The notes under the pieces are model-generated. The model saw nothing but the letters and a program-made list of their open reading frames with translations, had not been told where the DNA came from and did not search any database. The position numbers and the translations under genes were made by a program. A stretch of 7,483 nt of DNA from Nitrospinales bacterium (GTDB taxonomy: Bacteria > Nitrospinota_A > UBA7883 > JACRGQ01). This document shows positions 1 through 7,155 of this stretch, one piece after another (positions within the stretch are counted from its first letter, which is position 1; every line of letters starts with the position of its first letter). The DNA lies in NCBI GenBank assembly GCA_023248615.1, contig JAHFEI010000078.1:1-7483 (forward strand), written 5' to 3'.

Positions 1-89
1 GCCTTGCCAGCGTGTGCGGCCTGTGCTATGGCGGCGGTTAGGCATGCAAGAACCAGAAATAAGGCGGTAGCGCGAAGCAGGTTTTTCAC
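1..89 (-). CDS. N-terminal part of an exported protein, function unknown (runs off left edge)
   Basis: Reading on the minus strand, a GTG codon at 89-87 overlaps the TGA stop of mqnC (88-86) in the sequence GTGA. This is the same 4-nt coupling seen elsewhere in the cluster. The frame stays open to the window edge for 29 codons. It begins MKNLLRATALFLVLAC, continues LTAAIAQAAHAGK, and reads as a Sec signal peptide: a basic n-region (K2, R6), a hydrophobic core at about residues 8-21, and small residues before likely signal peptidase I sites (AQA or AHA, about residues 22-27). A cysteine at residue 16 after LVLA could be read as a lipobox, but the core continues well past it, so ordinary cleavage is favoured. 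Upstream is only a weak GGAA, about 11 nt away. The mature domain lies outside the window, so no function can be given. The operon position downstream of mqnC is the only other clue. Confidence 0.72.
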   Translation of the reverse strand, partial: MKNLLRATALFLVLACLTAAIAQAAHAGK

Positions 90-1147
90 GCCGTAACAGG
101 TTCCGGTAGCAGGCTGTAATCTTGTTGCCTGCGCCTGGGGGTAAAACCTGCGTCTGCCACCAGTTCCCGTATTTCCTTCTCGGAAAGGCGGAACGACACA
201 CCTGCCGCCTTTACTACGTTCTCTTCCAGCATGGTGCTTCCCATATCGTTTGCGCCGAAAAAAAGCGCCATCTGCGAAACCTTCGGCCCTTGCGTGACCC
301 AGGATGCCTGTACATTCGGCACGTTGTCCAGCATTATCCGGCTTATGGCGACAGTTTTTATGTAGTCCAGCGAGCCTACTTTTTTCTCGATGCCCATTTT
401 GTGCAACGCCGTTTGCCCGTGCTGGAAAGGCCAGGGGATAAATGCTGTGAACCCGCCTGTTTCATCTTGCAATTCGCGTATCCTCTCAATGTGCCTTATC
501 CGTTCGGCTATTGTCTCGATATGGCCAAACATCATCGTGGCGGTTGTCTTCAGCCCCAGCCCATGCGCAATGCGCATTACATCCAGCCAGCGGTCGGCGG
601 AGCATTTATTGGGGCTCAGCCGGTTCCGCACTCTATCCACCAGTATTTCAGCTCCGCCTCCGGGGATGGAATCCAGCCCCGCTTCCATCAGGCGACCTAT
701 TGTTTCCCTTACCGATATCCCGCTTTGTTCGGATATGTGGCATATCTCCGGCGGCGAGAACGCGTGCATGTGGATATCGAAATCGCTTTTTATGTTTTTC
801 AGTAGCCGCACATAGTCACCAATTTTCCAGGTGGGGTGTAGCCCGCCCTGCATCAGTATCTGCACCCCGTCGACGTCCCTCGTCTCACCGATTTTTCTTT
901 TGATCTCATCGTATGCCAGCACATACCCTTCGCCTGATTTTTCCGTGCGGTAAAAAGCGCAAAAAAGGCACCCGGAGGTGCATATGTTCGTGTAGTTTAT
1001 GTTGCGGTCAATAATGTATGTGACGATGTTGTCCGGATGGAAATGCTTTCGTATCTCGTCCGCCATCCTGCCCAGTGCCAGGAGGTCTCCAGCATTGAAA
1101 AGCCCTTCCGCCTGTTGTGCGCTTATCCTGCCCTTCGGAAGGCTCAT
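86..1147 (-). CDS. mqnC: Cyclic dehypoxanthinyl futalosine synthase MqnC (radical SAM, menaquinone biosynthesis)
   Basis: MqnC is a cytosolic radical-SAM enzyme of the futalosine menaquinone pathway. It converts dehypoxanthine futalosine to its cyclic form. The 353-residue product has the usual family length. The radical-SAM cluster motif CX3CX2C is at C56, C60 and C63 within NYTNICTSGCLFCAFYR. Other family signatures follow in order: GGLHP (101-105), HAFSPPEI (128-135), GLDSIPGGGAEIL (157-169), TTATMMFG (201-208), FTAFIPWPFQ (233-242), and QASWVTQGPKV leading into FFGANDMGSTMLEENVV (280-312). The QASWVTQGPKV and GSTMLEENVV stretches point to MqnC rather than its paralogue MqnE. The ATG overlaps the stop of the upstream CNNM gene by 4 nt (ATGA), and its own stop overlaps the next gene by 4 nt. 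The Shine-Dalgarno match is poor, so translation is probably coupled. No mqnA, mqnB, mqnD or mqnE is in the window; they are presumably elsewhere. Confidence 0.96.
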   Translation of the reverse strand: MSLPKGRISAQQAEGLFNAGDLLALGRMADEIRKHFHPDNIVTYIIDRNINYTNICTSGCLFCAFYRTEKSGEGYVLAYDEIKRKIGETRDVDGVQILMQGGLHPTWKIGDYVRLLKNIKSDFDIHMHAFSPPEICHISEQSGISVRETIGRLMEAGLDSIPGGGAEILVDRVRNRLSPNKCSADRWLDVMRIAHGLGLKTTATMMFGHIETIAERIRHIERIRELQDETGGFTAFIPWPFQHGQTALHKMGIEKKVGSLDYIKTVAISRIMLDNVPNVQASWVTQGPKVSQMALFFGANDMGSTMLEENVVKAAGVSFRLSEKEIRELVADAGFTPRRRQQDYSLLPEPVTA

Positions 1148-2400
1148 TGCTTGTCTGCCGCCTTTTTTGTAATTTCCACTTGCCGTATCCCCCTGTCAGT
1201 CGCGTCCTTGATAAGGAACGAGAAATTGTCTATGGCTATAGTTTCCCCTTTCTTCGGTATCCTTTCAAGCGCCGTGAGCAGGTACCCGGCCAGCGTTTCA
1301 TAGTCTCCCGGTGGCAGGCCGATGGCGAAGCGTTCGTTCAGCAGGTCTACCTCCACCATTCCGTCCACAAGCCACAGGTTTGGCCCCGTTTGTTTTGCTT
1401 GCGGCGCTTCCTGTTCCTTATCGTATTCATCCTGTATTTCGCCGAAGATTTCCTCAAGCAGGTCTTCCCTGGTCACTATGCCTATGGCGTCGGAATACTC
1501 GTTTACGACAACCGCCATTTGCACTCCGGCCTCCTGCATCTCCGGTAGCAGGTCGTCCACCTTTTTTTTCTTGTATACGTAGAATGCCGGGCGCGAAAGG
1601 TCGCTGGCGGCGCTTTCGTCCTTACCGTAGCGAAGCACGTCGATGGCGTTGATGATTCCGGTGATGTTGAATATCCTTTCGCTAAAAACCGGCATCCTGG
1701 AAAATTGCGATTCCTGGAATTTCTTGCGCACGGCGCCAATCGGCTCGTTTTTTTCCACTGCGGTAAGGTGTATAAGAGGCACCATGCATTGTTCGGCGGT
1801 TATGTTTTTCAGGCCGAAAATCCTGGTTATCATTTTCTGCTCGTCGGGATGGAGATCCATCTTCTTCTCCTCCATCGAGAATATATGGCGGATGTCCTCG
1901 TAAGTTATTTTGCGCAGGTCGTGGCTTTCGTCCACGCCCGCCGCCCGCATCATTGCGCGGGTTATCCCGGCTCCGACCCATGTTATGGGGGACAGTATTT
2001 TTTGGGCCATCACAAGCGGATAAATGGCGATGTAGGAGATGGTGTCGGCGAAACGCTGGAAAAGCGCCTTCGGGAATATTTCCCCCAGCAAAAGGGTAAG
2101 GGGCGACATGACCAGCATTGTCAGCAAGTCGGCATCGCCGTATGAAAGCCGCGTGAAATAAGCGGCCATAAGGGCGGTTCCGGCAACGACGGAAATGTTG
2201 GTGCCTACGGAGGTGGTGGCGTAAAGGTTTGCCGGGGATCGGAAGCGGTTGTCCAGCAGGATGGCGGCCTTCTCGCCTTTTTCCACCCGGTGGGCCAGTT
2301 TGTGCCTGTTGATGGAGATGAGCGCTATCTCGGTTCCGGAGAAAAATCCTTCCATAACCACGCAGATGGCGATAAGCGCCAGGGTCGTAAGAAGTTCCAT
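1144..2400 (-). CDS. CNNM/CorC-family membrane protein, divergent copy (DUF21 + CBS pair + CorC/HlyC domain)
   Basis: This is a 418-residue inner-membrane protein of the CNNM/CorC (HlyC/CorC) family, members of which are linked to Mg2+ or other divalent-cation efflux. An N-terminal DUF21 transmembrane domain spans about residues 1-150, with FFSGTEIAL at 19-27 and GEIFPKAL at 106-113. A cytoplasmic CBS pair covers about 205-325, with SRMPVF (234-239) and REDLLEEIFGEIQDEYD (311-327). A CorC/HlyC domain covers about 340-412, with DYETLAGYLL and IPKKGE. Several positions depart from the usual consensus: MVPLIHL replaces M-P-R-T/S at 206-212, EYSDAIG replaces DEYGG at 301-307, and GTNISVV replaces GNNLVN at 66-72. 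The product is therefore a diverged paralogue of the neighbouring gene, and its activity may differ. A good ribosome binding site (AAGGGAG, 4 nt spacing) precedes the ATG at 2400, which overlaps the upstream TGA by one base. The transported ion is inferred from the family only. Confidence 0.9.
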   Translation of the reverse strand: MELLTTLALIAICVVMEGFFSGTEIALISINRHKLAHRVEKGEKAAILLDNRFRSPANLYATTSVGTNISVVAGTALMAAYFTRLSYGDADLLTMLVMSPLTLLLGEIFPKALFQRFADTISYIAIYPLVMAQKILSPITWVGAGITRAMMRAAGVDESHDLRKITYEDIRHIFSMEEKKMDLHPDEQKMITRIFGLKNITAEQCMVPLIHLTAVEKNEPIGAVRKKFQESQFSRMPVFSERIFNITGIINAIDVLRYGKDESAASDLSRPAFYVYKKKKVDDLLPEMQEAGVQMAVVVNEYSDAIGIVTREDLLEEIFGEIQDEYDKEQEAPQAKQTGPNLWLVDGMVEVDLLNERFAIGLPPGDYETLAGYLLTALERIPKKGETIAIDNFSFLIKDATDRGIRQVEITKKAADKQ

Positions 2401-3677
2401 CAGGCTCCCTTCTCCCCGTTTTCTTTTCCGGCATCACGCGCCACGGTTACTTGCACCTGAGATATGGACGTTCCTTTAAGTTTTTGGATGGTGAACTTTA
2501 TGCCGTTATACTCCACGGATTCCCCCCATCGTGGCATGCGGCCAAACAGGTGGAAAAGGAACCCGCCAATGGTGTCTATGTCTTCGTGTTCCATCTCCGT
2601 TTGGAAATGCCGGTTGAAATCCTCCAGCGCCATCCTGCCGGGGAGTTGGTATACGTTCGGAGCCGTGCATACAAGCTGGTCCAGCCCTTTTACGCCGAAC
2701 TTCTCGCCAACGACATATTCCAGTATGTCGTCCAGCGTTATCAGCCCTTCCACGCCGCCATATTCATCCACGATTATCGCCATATGCCTTTTGCGTTTCC
2801 TGAATTCGCGCAGTAGCTCGTCCACCTTTTTTGTAGGAGGTATGAATAGCGGTTCGCGTAGCAGGTCCTCGACCCTTTTTATTTTGCCTTCCAGCCCCGG
2901 CGACAGCAGGTCTTTGGTGAAAAGGATGCCCTCTATCGTGTCTATGCTTTTGCGGTAAACAGGTATGCGCGAGTAGCTGGAGAGCCTGGCCCGCTGGATA
3001 ATCATTTTCAATCCTTCTTCAATCGGAAGGGCGAATATCTCGGTGCGCGGCGTCATGATATCTATTGCGGTGGTGTCGCCAAGCTCGAAAACACTGAGGA
3101 TCATTTCCTTCTCGTCCGGCTCTATCACCCCTTTGTTTTCGCCATGGTGGAGCATGGTCTTGAATTCATCCTCGGTTATGCCGGCTATTTCCTCTTCCGC
3201 CTTTCCGGCCACGGCCAAGAGCACGCGGTTGGTGAGCCATGTTACGGCCGCCTGTATCGGGTAGATGGTAGCGGCGAAGGCGGCAAGTGGCCACGCGGAC
3301 AAAAGGGCGTACCGTTGCGCGTATTTCAGGGCGAAGGATTTTGGGGATATTTCGCCGAACACCAGCAGGACAAATGTGCTGATGCCTATGGCAATGGGTA
3401 CGCCGGACGATTCGAAAAAGTGTAGCGCCAAAACTGTTGATACCGCCGCTATGGCGACATTCACAAGTTCGTTTCCGATATATATGGTGATTAGCAGTTT
3501 TCTGGGGCGTTCCAGCATGGCGGCAACTTTTTTGCCGGCAATGCCGTGGTTTTGCTCAAGTGTTTTTATCTGGAGTGGCGTGAGCGAAAAGAACGCGACC
3601 TCGGCCGCAGAAAAAAATGCGGACAGCGCAAGCAGGACGAAAAACAGGGCAAAGCGTATAGATAAAAACAGGTCCAT
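2400..3677 (-). CDS. CNNM/CorC-family membrane protein, canonical copy (DUF21 + CBS pair + CorC/HlyC domain)
   Basis: This is a 425-residue inner-membrane protein with the full CNNM/CorC layout. The DUF21 membrane domain (about 1-155) carries FFSAAEVAF (21-29), IGNELVNVA (67-75) and GEISPK (108-113), which are typical of the ion-coordinating region. A linker with GVIEPDEKEMI (183-193) leads to a CBS pair of about 205-325. That pair has the standard IMTPRTEI (207-214), YSRIPVY (235-241) and DEYGGVEGLITLDDILE (304-320) signatures. The CorC/HlyC domain (about 335-412) has DTIGGFLFHLFGRMPRWGE (368-386). The family is associated with Mg2+ efflux and with CorC/MpfA-type roles; the exact ion is inferred. 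The ATG at 3677 lies 2 nt after the stop of the DUF2062 gene. Upstream purine runs (AGGCGTAGGA, and a further AAGGAGAAGG) could serve for ribosome binding. This copy keeps all family motifs, unlike the gene just downstream. Confidence 0.93.
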   Translation of the reverse strand: MDLFLSIRFALFFVLLALSAFFSAAEVAFFSLTPLQIKTLEQNHGIAGKKVAAMLERPRKLLITIYIGNELVNVAIAAVSTVLALHFFESSGVPIAIGISTFVLLVFGEISPKSFALKYAQRYALLSAWPLAAFAATIYPIQAAVTWLTNRVLLAVAGKAEEEIAGITEDEFKTMLHHGENKGVIEPDEKEMILSVFELGDTTAIDIMTPRTEIFALPIEEGLKMIIQRARLSSYSRIPVYRKSIDTIEGILFTKDLLSPGLEGKIKRVEDLLREPLFIPPTKKVDELLREFRKRKRHMAIIVDEYGGVEGLITLDDILEYVVGEKFGVKGLDQLVCTAPNVYQLPGRMALEDFNRHFQTEMEHEDIDTIGGFLFHLFGRMPRWGESVEYNGIKFTIQKLKGTSISQVQVTVARDAGKENGEKGA

Positions 3678-3679
3678 TC

Positions 3680-4153
3680 CTACGCGCCTGGCGCAACCTT
3701 CTCCTTACGTCCGCGATAAGCGATAACAGACTTTTTTGTGGCAAAATAAGCGATGGTCGCCGCGACAACCCCCAAAACAAGGCACCCCACTACGAACGGC
3801 ACTCCGATAGATTTGGCAAGTTTTACAAAAATGTCCCAGCGGGGATTGTGCATGTATGCGCCCAATTCATCCGACACCCCGCTTATGTTTGCGTTTGTTA
3901 TGAACGCGCCACAATAAAGGCTCCCAAGGTATAAAGGGACTATTGTCCATGGGTTGTTCACAAACGTGGCGCCAAGCGTTACCGCCGGGCTGACCCTGAA
4001 TAGCCATGCCAGCGCAAAGGCCAGGACGGTGTGCGTACCAAGTATCGGGAAAAACGCTATGAATACGCCGATGGCGACGGCCAGCGCTATATCTTTCGGC
4101 TCTCCGCTCATGTTGAGGATAGAAAGGAAAATGCCCCGTATCTTCGCCTTCAT
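3680..4153 (-). CDS. DUF2062 family small membrane protein
   Basis: The 157-residue product fits the DUF2062 family, a widespread group of small membrane proteins with no firmly established function. The family core is visible as GEPKDIALAVAIGVFIAFFP at 17-36 followed by ILGTHT (37-42). A second signature, FVNNPWTIVPLYLGSLY, is at 64-80. Hydrophobic segments lie at about 22-52, 56-83 and 114-137. The C-terminus is short, basic and probably cytoplasmic (KKSVIAYRGRKEK). The ATG at 4153 overlaps the TGA of the upstream M16 gene by 4 nt, and the stop is 2 nt before the CNNM start, so it is expressed with the operon. Ribosome binding sequence is weak (GAGAT, about 7 nt away). Some DUF2062 domains are fused to glycosyltransferases; no such fusion is present here. 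A role in membrane or cation homeostasis can only be guessed from the neighbours. Confidence 0.88.
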   Translation of the reverse strand: MKAKIRGIFLSILNMSGEPKDIALAVAIGVFIAFFPILGTHTVLAFALAWLFRVSPAVTLGATFVNNPWTIVPLYLGSLYCGAFITNANISGVSDELGAYMHNPRWDIFVKLAKSIGVPFVVGCLVLGVVAATIAYFATKKSVIAYRGRKEKVAPGA

Positions 4154-5562
4154 TTTTCTATCTCTATTGTCCTGACGGAGCCAAGTTTCTCAAGGCCACT
4201 GTTGATTACCGCCTTGTCCCCAGCTACGATTATGACCATCCTGTCCGGGTGCAGGTATTGGGCGGCCACGGCCTTCAAACGGTCCATCGTGATGGCTCGT
4301 ATCCTGTCCCTGTACGTTTCCAGGTAGTCTTTCGGCATGTCGTAATAGTCTATCCACAGGTAGCGCGCTATTACGTCGGAGTTCTTGTCGAAGGCGAATA
4401 TGAAGGAGTTGATAATAGCCTCTTTCGCCTGTTCCAGTTCCTCGGGGCTTACGCCGTTTTGCACTACCTGGCGCACAATGCCCTCGGATGTGGAGATGAA
4501 TTCGTAGGTAGTGGTTGCCTTTGTTTCTCCGCCGATGGAAAACGAGCCACTGGCGCTTTCGCCGCCCGTAAAATATGACCAGACGGAGTACGCCAGGCCT
4601 TTCACGGTGCGGACCTCTTTCATCAGGCGCGATGAAAACCCGCCTCCGCCAAGGACGTAATTCATTACGCGGGCGGTCTCAAAATTCGGGTCTTTGCGGC
4701 TTATGCCTACATGTCCCATCCGTGTAGCCGTTTGCGCCAGCTTCTTGTCTATCAGGTAAACGCCGGGAATAATGTTGTCCTCCACTTGGGGTATTGGGTA
4801 GAACTTTGACTTGGCGGGCGCGAAATCCGCAAAAAGCTTTTCAAACCGCGCAACCATCTCCTCTGGGTTGAAATCGCCAGCGATGCCTATGGTAAAACTT
4901 TCAGGCCCTATGTGTTCGTAGTAGAAATTACGGCACTCTTCAACGGTGATTCCGTTTACGGTTTTCGTTGTGGGCACCACGCCAAACGGATGTTTCGGGA
5001 AGACCGCTTTCGTGAACTCACGCTCAACCAGCGCGTCCGGCTCGTCGTTTTGCCGCCTCAACGCCTCGACCATCTGGTTTTTTATCACGGCAAAACGTTT
5101 TTCGTCAAACGCCGGATTTTTTATCAGGTCTGCGAAAAGCGAAAGCCCCTCGTCCATATCTTTATTTAGTATTTTCAGCCCGATACTGCCGGAATCCATG
5201 CCGATGGATGTTTCCATGATGGCGCCAATGAATTCCAGCCGTTCGTCCAACTCCGCCGGAGCCACGGATTTCGTGCCGCCGGAGCGCCACAGGTGGCCAG
5301 CCAAAGCGGCAAGCCCCGCTTTATCCTCCGGCACATATGCGGAGCCAGTGCGTACCATGGCGGATATGTCAACCAGAGGCAGTTCGTGGTCTTCTAGCAT
5401 GTGGAGTACCATGCCGTTCTTTAACGCTACGCGGACGGTCTTGGGCGGCTTGAAGGCAAGTTCCGGGAATTTCAGGCCGGAGATGTTTTTGGGGTTGCCA
5501 GCCAGGGCCGGAGCCGTAAAGCATACGATCGCCACGAGGATGGATACGATTATCCTTTTCAC
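4150..5562 (-). CDS. M16-fold peptidase subunit lacking the zinc motif, exported
   Basis: This 470-residue protein has the M16 (insulinase/pitrilysin-like) double-domain fold but no HXXEH zinc motif. At the expected place (about 83-96) the sequence reads GLAALAGHLWRSGG, so it is predicted to be proteolytically inactive. The C-terminal M16 half keeps the substrate-binding element GGGGFSSRLMKEVRTVKGLAY (305-325), including the SRL and GLAY residues that M16B partner subunits supply. A Sec signal peptide covers residues 1-21 (MKRIIVSILVAIVCFTAPALA, cleavage after ALA), placing it in the periplasm. The start is GTG at 5562-5560; using the next in-frame Met (residue 51) would lose the signal and the first strand. 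The GTG overlaps the stop of the active M16 gene by 4 nt, so the two are probably made in equal amounts. Paired active/inactive M16B subunits forming heterodimers are known in other bacteria. The substrate is unknown. Confidence 0.92.
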   Translation of the reverse strand: MKRIIVSILVAIVCFTAPALAGNPKNISGLKFPELAFKPPKTVRVALKNGMVLHMLEDHELPLVDISAMVRTGSAYVPEDKAGLAALAGHLWRSGGTKSVAPAELDERLEFIGAIMETSIGMDSGSIGLKILNKDMDEGLSLFADLIKNPAFDEKRFAVIKNQMVEALRRQNDEPDALVEREFTKAVFPKHPFGVVPTTKTVNGITVEECRNFYYEHIGPESFTIGIAGDFNPEEMVARFEKLFADFAPAKSKFYPIPQVEDNIIPGVYLIDKKLAQTATRMGHVGISRKDPNFETARVMNYVLGGGGFSSRLMKEVRTVKGLAYSVWSYFTGGESASGSFSIGGETKATTTYEFISTSEGIVRQVVQNGVSPEELEQAKEAIINSFIFAFDKNSDVIARYLWIDYYDMPKDYLETYRDRIRAITMDRLKAVAAQYLHPDRMVIIVAGDKAVINSGLEKLGSVRTIEIEK

Positions 5563-7085
5563 TTGGCCGTTTCCGCTTTTTTAACCTGCACCAGCGTGGC
5601 AACCGTCCTGTTGGACTTGACGAAATATTTTTTCGCTACTTCCATCACGTCTGCGGGAGCCACCTTTTTTATCTCCTCGGTGTACCGGGTCATATAGCGC
5701 CAGTCGCCGGTGATAATCTGGTACTCGGAAAGATAATGCGCGATACCGGAGTTGGACTGCAACTTCCGTATGTAGTCCGCCTCCATCCAGTTGATGACCC
5801 TTTTCATCTCGCGCTCCGACAGCGGCTGTGTTTTCATTTTTTCCAGCTCGGCGTAGATTGCCTCTTCCAGTTCCGCCGCCGTGTGAGAGCCGCGAGGAAC
5901 CGCCTGTATGGCGTACAGGTTGTCGTACCTTATGCCGGGGGCATCGAACGCGCCTACTTCCACCGCCAGCCCTTTTTCCAGCACCAGCGACTTATACAGG
6001 CGCGAGGTCCTTCCTTCAGCCAGGATGGTGTTTATCACTTCAAACACGTAGTCGTCTTTATGCGGAAGTGTGGGTTTATGGAAACCTATCATCACCTGCG
6101 GGTTTGCGTCGAATTCCAACTCCACCCTCCGCTCGCCGTTTTGGTGTGGCTCTATGGTAGCCACGCGTGGCGGTATAGTTTGTGGCGGGATATCCCCGAA
6201 ATATTTTTTAATGGTTTCATAGACGTAATCCGGCTCCAGGTTTCCAACGATGCAAACCGCCATGTTGTTCGGCGAGTAGTAAGTCTTGAGGAATTTACTG
6301 ACGTAATCCAGCGGCATAAAGTCAATATCGCTTTCCCATCCTATAACCGGGATGCCGTATGGGTGGGCGGCAAACGCGGTGGAGATGAACCTCTCGTACA
6401 ACGCCCCTTCCGGCGAGTTGTCTATGCTCCTGCGGCGCTCTTCCATTATCACGTCGCGCTCGGAATAATACTCGCGCAACACGGGGGAGCGGAGCCTGTC
6501 CGACTCTATCCACGCCCACAACTCGAATTTGTTGGCTGGAAGCTTGATGAGGTAGGTGGTGGTATCCTTTGCGGTGAAGGCATTGAAACCGCTACCGCCG
6601 AATTTTTGGTATATCTCGCTTACCTCATCCTCTCTTATGAATTTGCGTTGCGCAGCTTGCTCCTTGTCGAGCTGTTCTTTCAGTTTGGCTACCTTCGCCT
6701 TGTCTGCGGTTCTGCCTTTGCGCCGTTCGGCATCGTATTGTGCGCCAAGTTTTTCCACCTTGGCCATTATCGCCTTTTCCTTTTTGAAGTCAGAGGTGCC
6801 TATCCGTTCGCTCCCTTTGAACAGCATATGCTCCAGGATATGCGCAACGCCGGATTGGCCTACATTTTCGTCCGCCCCGCCTACTAAAAACCGGATATAG
6901 GCGGAGAATGTGGGAGCGCCGGAACGCTTTAACACCAGCAATTTCATGCCGTTATCGAGCCGGTATTCTTTTACGCTATTTTCCAGTGAGGCCTGCCCCC
7001 ACGATTGGGCGCACCAAGCCCCAAGTACGAATAATACCGAGACTGCCAACCTGCTACAGGCTGACGACTTAATATATATTTTCAA
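5559..7085 (-). CDS. Zinc-dependent M16 peptidase, exported, with a charged helical insertion
   Basis: This 508-residue M16 peptidase keeps the catalytic inverted zinc motif HILEH (H82, E85, H86) in VAHILEHMLFKG. The third zinc ligand is probably E216 (or E215) in ERDVIMEERR (209-218). FNAFTAKDTTTYLIKLP (167-183) is the usual family strand. The C-terminal half has GRTSRLY (358-364) and EKGLAVEV (370-377). Between the zinc helix and the FNAFT strand is an extra, highly charged, probably coiled-coil insertion of about 50 residues (roughly 103-155, rich in K, E, A). It lengthens the distance from HXXEH to the downstream Glu to about 130 residues; about 75 is usual. Such insertions occur in some bacterial M16 groups. 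The start is TTG at 7085: a stop lies in frame at 7103-7101 and no ATG or GTG comes between. This start gives a good signal peptide (core about 13-24, likely cleavage after GQA, residue 32). It is the first gene of the operon. Confidence 0.93.
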   Translation of the reverse strand: MKIYIKSSACSRLAVSVLFVLGAWCAQSWGQASLENSVKEYRLDNGMKLLVLKRSGAPTFSAYIRFLVGGADENVGQSGVAHILEHMLFKGSERIGTSDFKKEKAIMAKVEKLGAQYDAERRKGRTADKAKVAKLKEQLDKEQAAQRKFIREDEVSEIYQKFGGSGFNAFTAKDTTTYLIKLPANKFELWAWIESDRLRSPVLREYYSERDVIMEERRRSIDNSPEGALYERFISTAFAAHPYGIPVIGWESDIDFMPLDYVSKFLKTYYSPNNMAVCIVGNLEPDYVYETIKKYFGDIPPQTIPPRVATIEPHQNGERRVELEFDANPQVMIGFHKPTLPHKDDYVFEVINTILAEGRTSRLYKSLVLEKGLAVEVGAFDAPGIRYDNLYAIQAVPRGSHTAAELEEAIYAELEKMKTQPLSEREMKRVINWMEADYIRKLQSNSGIAHYLSEYQIITGDWRYMTRYTEEIKKVAPADVMEVAKKYFVKSNRTVATLVQVKKAETAK

Positions 7086-7100
7086 TTGGGTTCCCGGAAC
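7083..7100 (-). promoter_or_regulatory. Weak ribosome binding region and TTG start of the first operon gene
   Basis: On the minus strand, GGGAA (7095-7091) sits 5 nt before the TTG start at 7085-7083. This is only a partial Shine-Dalgarno match. The same bases form the short symmetric sequence GTTCC-G-GGAAC (7100-7090), so the site could be masked or bound, but the arms are only 5 bp with one central base. The in-frame TGA at 7103-7101 rules out a longer protein, which fixes the TTG as the best start. Confidence 0.5.
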
Positions 7101-7123
7101 TCACGATTTTTCAAAGCCAAGTG

Positions 7124-7152
7124 ATTTTATCTACTGGGCGAAAATATGTCAA
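7124..7152 (-). promoter_or_regulatory. Sigma-70-type promoter for the M16-DUF2062-CNNM-mqnC operon
   Basis: On the minus strand a perfect -35 box TTGACA (7152-7147) is followed by a 17-nt spacer and the -10 box TAAAAT (7129-7124), one base from the TATAAT consensus. Transcription would start near 7117, giving a leader of about 30 nt before the TTG at 7085. Position, spacing and orientation all fit a housekeeping-type promoter for the whole cluster. I saw no comparable promoter inside the cluster, but did not search exhaustively. Confidence 0.82.
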
Positions 7153-7155
7153 TCT

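Noticed and set aside
1..89. Edge protein as a lipoprotein through LVLAC (Cys16)
   Set aside because: The hydrophobic core continues for several residues beyond the cysteine and is followed by better AXA cleavage sites, so an ordinary Sec signal is more likely.
122..805. Plus-strand open frame (227 codons) opposite mqnC
   Set aside because: The minus strand encodes an unmistakable MqnC with all radical-SAM motifs. The plus-strand product has shadow-like composition and no independent support.
1682..2437. Minus-strand open frame (251 codons) overlapping the diverged CNNM gene in another frame
   Set aside because: Composition is dominated by R, G, P and H, and it overlaps the frame holding the DUF21 and CBS motifs. 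It is a frame shadow.
5736..6887. Long plus-strand open frame (383 codons) opposite the active M16 gene
   Set aside because: It is fully antisense to a gene with clear zinc and fold motifs. Its product is rich in H, F, V, R and Y in the way frame shadows are, with no recognisable domain.
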